From: an uncultured Blautia sp.
GTDB lineage: Bacteria; Bacillota; Clostridia; Lachnospirales; Lachnospiraceae
Reading direction: 5' to 3'
DNA length: 32,601 nt
Assembly (NCBI GenBank): GCA_946626695.1
Contig: CAMOUV010000005.1
Location: 1 to 32,601, forward strand
In this document: one piece after another, positions 27,215-32,601 of the stretch
How the letters are laid out: each line of letters starts with the position of its first letter
Numbering within the stretch: position 1 is the first letter of the stretch
Translations under genes and position numbers: made by a program
The notes under the pieces: model-generated
The model's input: the letters and a program-made list of their open reading frames with translations, nothing else
What the model was told of the DNA's origin: nothing
Database searches by the model: none

Positions 27215-28084
27215 ATGGCCGAACCGTATCTTGGAAATGCAAAAAGTACATCGGAGATCCTGAAAAAGTACGATTTTGTATTCCAGAAAAGGTTCGGCCA
27301 GAATTTTCTGATCGATGAGCATGTTCTGGAAAAGATTATCGATGCGGCTGAGATCGGAAAAGATGATTTTGTGATCGAGATCGGACCGGGGATCGGAACG
27401 ATGACGCAGTATCTTGCCGATCGTGCCAGACAGGTCCTGGCCGTGGAAATCGATAAAAAACTGATCCCGATCCTGCAGGATACCCTGAAGGACTGGAACA
27501 ATGTGGAGATTGTAAACCAGGATATTCTGAAAATGGATCTGGCGGCGGCAGCAGAAGAATACAATGGAGGAAGGCCGGTAAAGGTGGTGGCAAATCTTCC
27601 GTACTATATCACAACGCCGATCATCATGGCTCTGTTTGAAGAAAATGTGCCTCTGGACAGCATCACGGTGATGATTCAGAAGGAAGTGGCACAGAGGATG
27701 CAGGCATCGCCGGGGACGGCTGATTACGGAGCTCTTTCGCTGGCGGTGCAGTATTACGCAGAGACGAAGATCGCGGCGAATGTACCCCGGAATTGTTTTA
27801 TGCCCAGACCCAACGTGGACAGTACCGTGATCTGTCTGAAGAAATATGCGGTTCCTCCGGTTTCCGTGAAGAATGAGAAGCTGATGTTCGGTCTGATCAA
27901 AGCTTCTTTTAACCAGAGGAGAAAAACACTGGCAAACGGGATCAAAAATGCGGGATTTCTTTCTTTTGGAAGGGAAGAGGTTGAAAAAGCACTGACAGAC
28001 TGCGGCCTGCCGGTGAATATCAGAGGAGAAGCTCTGTCGCTCGCACAGTTTGCGGCGCTCAGCGACTGTCTGACAGAAATATAA
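27215..28084 (+). CDS. rsmA: 16S rRNA dimethyladenosine transferase RsmA/KsgA
   Basis: KRFGQNFLIDEHVLEKI, VIEIGPGIGTMTQYLA, VVANLPYYITTPI. Confidence 0.97.
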   Translation: MAEPYLGNAKSTSEILKKYDFVFQKRFGQNFLIDEHVLEKIIDAAEIGKDDFVIEIGPGIGTMTQYLADRARQVLAVEIDKKLIPILQDTLKDWNNVEIVNQDILKMDLAAAAEEYNGGRPVKVVANLPYYITTPIIMALFEENVPLDSITVMIQKEVAQRMQASPGTADYGALSLAVQYYAETKIAANVPRNCFMPRPNVDSTVICLKKYAVPPVSVKNEKLMFGLIKASFNQRRKTLANGIKNAGFLSFGREEVEKALTDCGLPVNIRGEALSLAQFAALSDCLTEI

Positions 28085-28114
28085 AACCGCACCCTTTGCA
28101 GGATGCGGTTTTAT
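28081..28114 (+). terminator. rsmA terminator hairpin overlapping its stop codon
   Basis: ATAAAACCGCA...TGCGGTTTTAT 11-bp perfect inverted repeat; stop TAA at 28082-28084 lies in the stem. Confidence 0.75.
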
Positions 28115-28534
28115 AAGTTAAAAGGAAGGAGAGTTGGCTGTTTTGCAGCCAACTTATGAAAAAGAAATATAAAAATAACGTTGGCATGATTATTTTTATA
28201 TGCTCAAATTATAGATCCTAATTATGGAAAAATAATGGTAATCATGTAAAAGATTTGTGAATAAATGAAAATTTTCTGTGAATAAAAGAGGTGATGATTT
28301 ATTAGGTAAAATTGATAAAAGTATCCAGGTTAGTCAACATTTTCTGTACAAAAAACCTAAAATATACTGAATGTTTACCTTGCGTTCATACTTTATTCAT
28401 AAAATCATGGTAAAGTATGAATAACTTGATGAAAGGCAATGTAATGGCTATCATTACAGGACCATTTTTTTCATAATAATGCCCTCGGTAAACCACTACC
28501 GGGGGCACTCCTCGTTTTATGGGAAAGGAGAGCC

Positions 28535-29404
28535 ATGAATTACACAATCCGGAATGAACACATGACAGTAACTGCTGAGACCTTCGGAGGTCAGCTTGTA
28601 TCGGTCAAAAAGGACGGACAGGAATACCTGTGGCAGAGGGATCCTTCCTACTGGAAGGACAGCGCGCCGAATCTGTTCCCCTATATAGCGAGACTGTACG
28701 ACGGAAAATATACCTTTGAAGGAAAAACCTATTCCATGAAGATTCACGGCTTTCTGAAATACCGGGAGCTTACCCTGATCGAACAGGAAAAGGACCGCAT
28801 GACCTTTGAGCTCCGGTATGACGACGAAACGCTGGAGCAGTATCCGTGGAAATTTGTCTTCCGGATTTCCTATATCCTGAAGGAGAATGAGCTGTCGGTA
28901 TCCATGGAAGTGCTGAATGAGGATGAAAAGACCATGTATTTCGGCGTGGGCGGACATCCGGGATTCTGTGTTCCCATGGAAGAAGGACTTGCTTTTGAGG
29001 ATTATTATCTGGAGCTGCCGGAGGCGGAGGATCCGGTACGGATCGGTTTTACCGAGGCATGTTTCCGGAACGGTGAAGACGAAGCATATTCTCTGTCGGA
29101 AGGAAAGAGGATCCTTCTCCGTCACGACCTGTTCGATCAGGATGCCATCGTGCTCAAGAACGCCGGGCATGCGGTGCGGCTCGGAACCGACAAGGGAGAA
29201 AAGGGACTGATCCTTCGCTGGGATTATGATTATGTGGGTTTCTGGAGCAAACCGGGAACGGATGCTCCTTATGTGTGCATTGAACCCTGGGGTTCTCTTC
29301 CTTCCAGAGACGGAAAGCCCGAAGATTTTGCCGCGCAGCCGGATCTTCTGACGCTGGAGCCGGGAAAGACCTGTACTTCAGGCTGGAAAGTCGAGATTCT
29401 TTGA
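28535..29404 (+). CDS. Aldose 1-epimerase family protein (LacX/GalM-like)
   Basis: GGQLVSVKKDGQEYLWQRDPSYWKDSAPNLFPYIARL, MKIHGFL, FGVGGHPGF, CIEPWGSLP. Confidence 0.9.
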   Translation: MNYTIRNEHMTVTAETFGGQLVSVKKDGQEYLWQRDPSYWKDSAPNLFPYIARLYDGKYTFEGKTYSMKIHGFLKYRELTLIEQEKDRMTFELRYDDETLEQYPWKFVFRISYILKENELSVSMEVLNEDEKTMYFGVGGHPGFCVPMEEGLAFEDYYLELPEAEDPVRIGFTEACFRNGEDEAYSLSEGKRILLRHDLFDQDAIVLKNAGHAVRLGTDKGEKGLILRWDYDYVGFWSKPGTDAPYVCIEPWGSLPSRDGKPEDFAAQPDLLTLEPGKTCTSGWKVEIL

Positions 29405-29494
29405 AAAACGAAGGAATTACCTACTTTCTATGATGCGGAACTTATGATATAATCGGCTTTAAAGAAAAACGCAGTACGGAAGGAGAACCGGACA

Positions 29495-30397
29495 ATGTCA
29501 GAATCAATGAAAGACTATGAAAAAGAACTTGAGGCATCCTTTAAGAAAATCGAAGAGGGAGATATTCTTACCGGAACCGTGATCAGTGTGGATGAGAACC
29601 AGGTGGTGCTGGATCTGAAGTATTATGCCGAGGGGATCATCCCGGCGGCGGATTACAGCAGGGAACCGGGCTTTAACCTGAAGGAATCGGTTCAGATCGG
29701 TGATGAGGTGTCTGCGACCGTGGTGAGAACGGATGACGGACATGGAAACATCCTTCTTTCCAAGGTAGAAGCCAACGATGTTCTCAGCTGGGAAAAGCTG
29801 AAGGAGCTGAAGGCATCCGGTGAAGTGCTGGATGTGGTGATCAAGGGTGCAGTCAAAGGCGGCGTGATCGCGTATGTGGAGGATGTGCGCGGCTTCATTC
29901 CGGCCTCCAAGCTTTCTCTTTCCTATGTGGAAGATACCAACGAATATCTGAACAAGCACATTCAGGTGCAGGTTTTTGATGTGGACAAGGCGAACAACCG
30001 TCTGATTCTTTCTGCAAGAGAGATCCTCCGCAAAAAGGCAGAGGAAGAAAGAAAGAACCGGATTTCCAATCTGCAGGTGGGTCTGGTGACGGAAGGAACC
30101 GTCGAGACGCTGCAGCCCTACGGTGCTTTTGTCGATCTTGGCAACGGTCTTTCCGGACTGGTTCATGTTTCGCAGATCAGCACGAAGAGAATCGCAAAAC
30201 CCTCCGAGGTTCTTTCGGTGGGAGACAAGGTCAAAGTAAAGGTGACTGCCGTGAAGGACGGAAAGATCAGTCTCAGCATGAAAGCGATGGAGGATGCCCC
30301 GGTTACGGAGATCGAGGAAGAAACCTACAAGCTTCCGGAGTCCACCGAGCAGGCTACCACCTCTCTGGCATCCCTTTTTGCCAATATCAAACTGTAA
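29495..30397 (+). CDS. S1 RNA-binding domain protein (ribosomal protein S1-like, three S1 repeats)
   Basis: GDILTGTVISVDENQVVLDLKYYAEGIIPAADYS; KGGVIAYVEDVRGFIPASKLS; EGTVETLQPYGAFVDLGNGLSGLVHVSQIS. Confidence 0.9.
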   Translation: MSESMKDYEKELEASFKKIEEGDILTGTVISVDENQVVLDLKYYAEGIIPAADYSREPGFNLKESVQIGDEVSATVVRTDDGHGNILLSKVEANDVLSWEKLKELKASGEVLDVVIKGAVKGGVIAYVEDVRGFIPASKLSLSYVEDTNEYLNKHIQVQVFDVDKANNRLILSAREILRKKAEEERKNRISNLQVGLVTEGTVETLQPYGAFVDLGNGLSGLVHVSQISTKRIAKPSEVLSVGDKVKVKVTAVKDGKISLSMKAMEDAPVTEIEEETYKLPESTEQATTSLASLFANIKL

Positions 30398-30406
30398 TGG
30401 AATAAC

Positions 30407-30997
30407 ATGAAGAAATATAAAAAACAGCTGTGGAAAGCAGGAAACATGCTCTATCCGCTTCCTGCCGTGATGGTAAGCGTCACGGACGGAGAAGGCCGTG
30501 ACAATATCATCACGGTGGCCTGGACCGGCACGATCTGTACAAATCCGCCCATGGTTTATATTTCTGTAAGACCTTCCCGGTTTTCCTGTGATATGATCAG
30601 GAAAACCGGGGAATTTGTCATTAATCTGACAACGGAGGAAACAGCCTTTGCCACGGATTACTGCGGGGTTCGTTCCGGCCGGGATACGGACAAATTCGAA
30701 AAAATGCACCTGACGCGGCAGAAGGCGGAGTATGTGAAGGCACCGCTGATCGCGGAATGTCCCGTTTCCATCGAGTGCAGGGTGACGGAGGAAAAGCCCC
30801 TGGGTTCCCATACCATGTTCATGGCGGAGGTACTGGCGGTGCATGCGGCGGAAGAACTGCTGGATCCGGACGGCGGACTGCATCTGAATGCGGCAGGGCT
30901 GATGGTGTATTCCCACGGAGAATATCTGAAAACGGGAAAGAAGCTGGGCACCTTCGGATACAGCGTCAAAAAGCAGAAGGTCAGAAGGACAAAATGA
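30407..30997 (+). CDS. Flavin reductase-like (FMN-binding) family protein
   Basis: PLPAVMVSVTDGEGRDNIITVAWTGTICTNPPMVYISVRPSRFSCDMI...EFVINL. Confidence 0.87.
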   Translation: MKKYKKQLWKAGNMLYPLPAVMVSVTDGEGRDNIITVAWTGTICTNPPMVYISVRPSRFSCDMIRKTGEFVINLTTEETAFATDYCGVRSGRDTDKFEKMHLTRQKAEYVKAPLIAECPVSIECRVTEEKPLGSHTMFMAEVLAVHAAEELLDPDGGLHLNAAGLMVYSHGEYLKTGKKLGTFGYSVKKQKVRRTK

Positions 30998-31082
30998 TTG
31001 CAGAAACCCCGGATGTATGATAAAATAAGCTCTATTGGTAGACATAACTAGCCGGACACAGGCGTCAATCGCCTGAAAAGGC

Positions 31083-31110
31083 TTTACAAATGAATATTTT
31101 GTGATATAAT
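31083..31110 (+). promoter_or_regulatory. Candidate sigma-A promoter for murA
   Basis: TTTACA - 16 nt - TATAAT. Confidence 0.7.
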
Positions 31111-31236
31111 GACGAGGCTGTTTGTTTTGGAAACCGGCTCATGACCGGGATCAGAATAGCATTCTGTTATTCTGCTTCCGTTCTTTACTGGGGAGTATGG
31201 CCGGATAACACAGGGGTAATCTTACAGAGGTGTCTT

Positions 31237-32529
31237 ATGGAACAGTATGTTATAAAAGGCGGTACTCCGCTGGTAGGGGAAGTGGATATTGCCGGTGCAA
31301 AAAACGCTGCTCTGGCCATTCTGGCTGCAGCAATCATGACGGACGAGACAATAACCATTGAAAATCTTCCGGATGTGCGTGATATCAATGTCCTTCTGGA
31401 AGCGATCGCCGGAATCGGTGCCATTGTGGACCGGGTAAACAAATCGACCGTGAAGATCAACGGCTCCACCATCGGTGATGTCAGTGTCGACTATGAATAT
31501 ATCAAAAAAATCCGTGCATCCTATTATCTGCTGGGAGCGCTTCTCGGCAAATACAAACATGCGGAGGTTCCGCTTCCGGGCGGATGCAATATCGGCAGCA
31601 GACCCATCGACCAGCATCTGAAAGGCTTCCGGGCTCTCGGAGCCGACGTGGACATTTTCCACGGTGCGATCGTGGCTAAGGCGGAAAACCTGCATGGAGC
31701 CCATATTTATCTGGATGTGGTTTCGGTAGGTGCGACCATCAATATCATGATGGCAGCGGCCCTTGCTCCGGGACGCACGATCATCGAAAATGCAGCCAAA
31801 GAGCCTCATGTGGTAGATGTGGCTAACTTCCTGAACAGTATGGGAGCCAACATCAAGGGAGCCGGAACCGACGTGATCCGGATCAAGGGTGTGGAAAAGC
31901 TGCATAAGACAGAGTATTCCATTATTCCGGACCAGATCGAGGCCGGAACCTTTATGTTTGCCGCCGCAGCTACCGGCGGTGATGTAACGGTGCGCAACGT
32001 GATTCCCAAGCATCTGGAAGCGACCACGGCCAAGCTGATCGAGATCGGATGCGAGGTGGAGGAATTTGACGATGCCGTACGGGTCCGGGCAGCGCATAAG
32101 CTTCGCAGAACCAATGTGAAGACACTGCCTTATCCGGGATATCCCACGGATATGCAGCCGCAGATCACGGTTACCCTGGCGATCGCCGAGGGTACCAGCA
32201 TCGTGACGGAAAGTATTTTTGAAAACCGTTTCAAGTATGCCGACGAGCTGGCACGGATGGGTGCATCCATCAAGGTCAAGGGCAATTCCGCCATCATCGA
32301 CGGCGTGCCGAAGCTGACCGGTGCCCGGGTATCCGCTCCGGATCTGAGAGCAGGCGCAGCTCTGGTGATCGCAGGCCTGGCCGCGGAAGGAATCACCATT
32401 GTGGACGATATTGTCTACATCCAGCGCGGCTATGAGAATTTTGAAGGAAAACTGCGGCTTTTAGGCGCAGAGATCGAAAAGGTTTCGACCGAAAGAGAGA
32501 TTCAGCGTTTCTGTCTGCGGGTCGGATAA
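31237..32529 (+). CDS. murA: UDP-N-acetylglucosamine 1-carboxyvinyltransferase
   Basis: MEQYVIKGGTPLVGEVDIAGAKNAALAILAAAIMTDE; LPGGCNIGSRPIDQHLKG; start after GAGGTG RBS, not the 31141 ORF-track start. Confidence 0.97.
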   Translation: MEQYVIKGGTPLVGEVDIAGAKNAALAILAAAIMTDETITIENLPDVRDINVLLEAIAGIGAIVDRVNKSTVKINGSTIGDVSVDYEYIKKIRASYYLLGALLGKYKHAEVPLPGGCNIGSRPIDQHLKGFRALGADVDIFHGAIVAKAENLHGAHIYLDVVSVGATINIMMAAALAPGRTIIENAAKEPHVVDVANFLNSMGANIKGAGTDVIRIKGVEKLHKTEYSIIPDQIEAGTFMFAAAATGGDVTVRNVIPKHLEATTAKLIEIGCEVEEFDDAVRVRAAHKLRRTNVKTLPYPGYPTDMQPQITVTLAIAEGTSIVTESIFENRFKYADELARMGASIKVKGNSAIIDGVPKLTGARVSAPDLRAGAALVIAGLAAEGITIVDDIVYIQRGYENFEGKLRLLGAEIEKVSTEREIQRFCLRVG

Positions 32530-32551
32530 TATCAAGTCATATTGTTGCCTT

Positions 32552-32601
32552 TTATTCAGAGTGGTGGAGATACATAGGATCTGTGAAGCCACGGCAACCC
32601 C
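32552..32601 (+). promoter_or_regulatory. SAM-I (S-box) riboswitch, 5' portion, truncated by window end
   Basis: TTATTCAGAGTGGTGGAGATACATAGGATCTGTGAAGCCACGGCAACC matches the conserved S-box 5' core (AGAGnGGUGGAG...GAAgCC.cGGCAACC). Confidence 0.9.

Noticed and set aside
25274-27322. 682-aa - strand ORF
   Set aside because: Complement of the GAA/GAG-rich acidic gene, giving Phe/Leu/Arg-rich nonsense.
29504-31045. 513-aa - strand ORF opposite S1/flavin reductase genes
   Set aside because: Antisense artefact spanning two well-supported + strand genes.
1-32601. CRISPR arrays, tRNAs, rRNAs, IS elements or prophage
   Set aside because: No regularly spaced repeats, no cloverleaf or rRNA-like sequence noticed, and no transposase/integrase motifs in the ORF translations.

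Overview
The window looks like a replication-origin region from a Clostridia (Lachnospiraceae-like) chromosome. oriC, with many DnaA boxes, sits at about 20.3-20.6 kb. Almost every supportable gene left of it is on the - strand and every one right of it is on the + strand, so transcription is co-directional with bidirectional replication. Right arm: dnaA, dnaN, S4-domain gene (yaaA), recF, a large TPR/acidic-linker/AAA-like gene, rsmA, an aldose-1-epimerase-family gene, an S1-domain gene, a flavin-reductase-like gene, murA, and the truncated 5' part of a SAM-I riboswitch. Left arm, far end: the conserved rsmG-mnmG-mnmE-jag-yidC-yidD-rnpA-rpmH block, with an exact parS 16-mer embedded in the terminator beyond rsmG. 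Between rpmH and dnaA, usually near neighbours, is a roughly 12.5 kb [FeFe]-hydrogenase island made of two apparent operons. One is maturation/regulation (TM1266-like, hydE, hydG, hydF). It starts at a promoter on the edge of oriC and has an attenuator-like leader I cannot assign to a riboswitch class. The other is structural/sensory (hydC, DRTGG, RsbT-like ATPase, HydS-like sensory hydrogenase, DRTGG, PHP, HATPase, 2Fe-2S, hydB, hydA), read from a perfect-consensus sigma-A promoter. The best follow-up candidates are the orphan leader, the sensory hydrogenase module, the parS/terminator fusion, and the AAA-like protein at the usual gyrB position. All assignments were made by eye from translated motifs; no database search was run.
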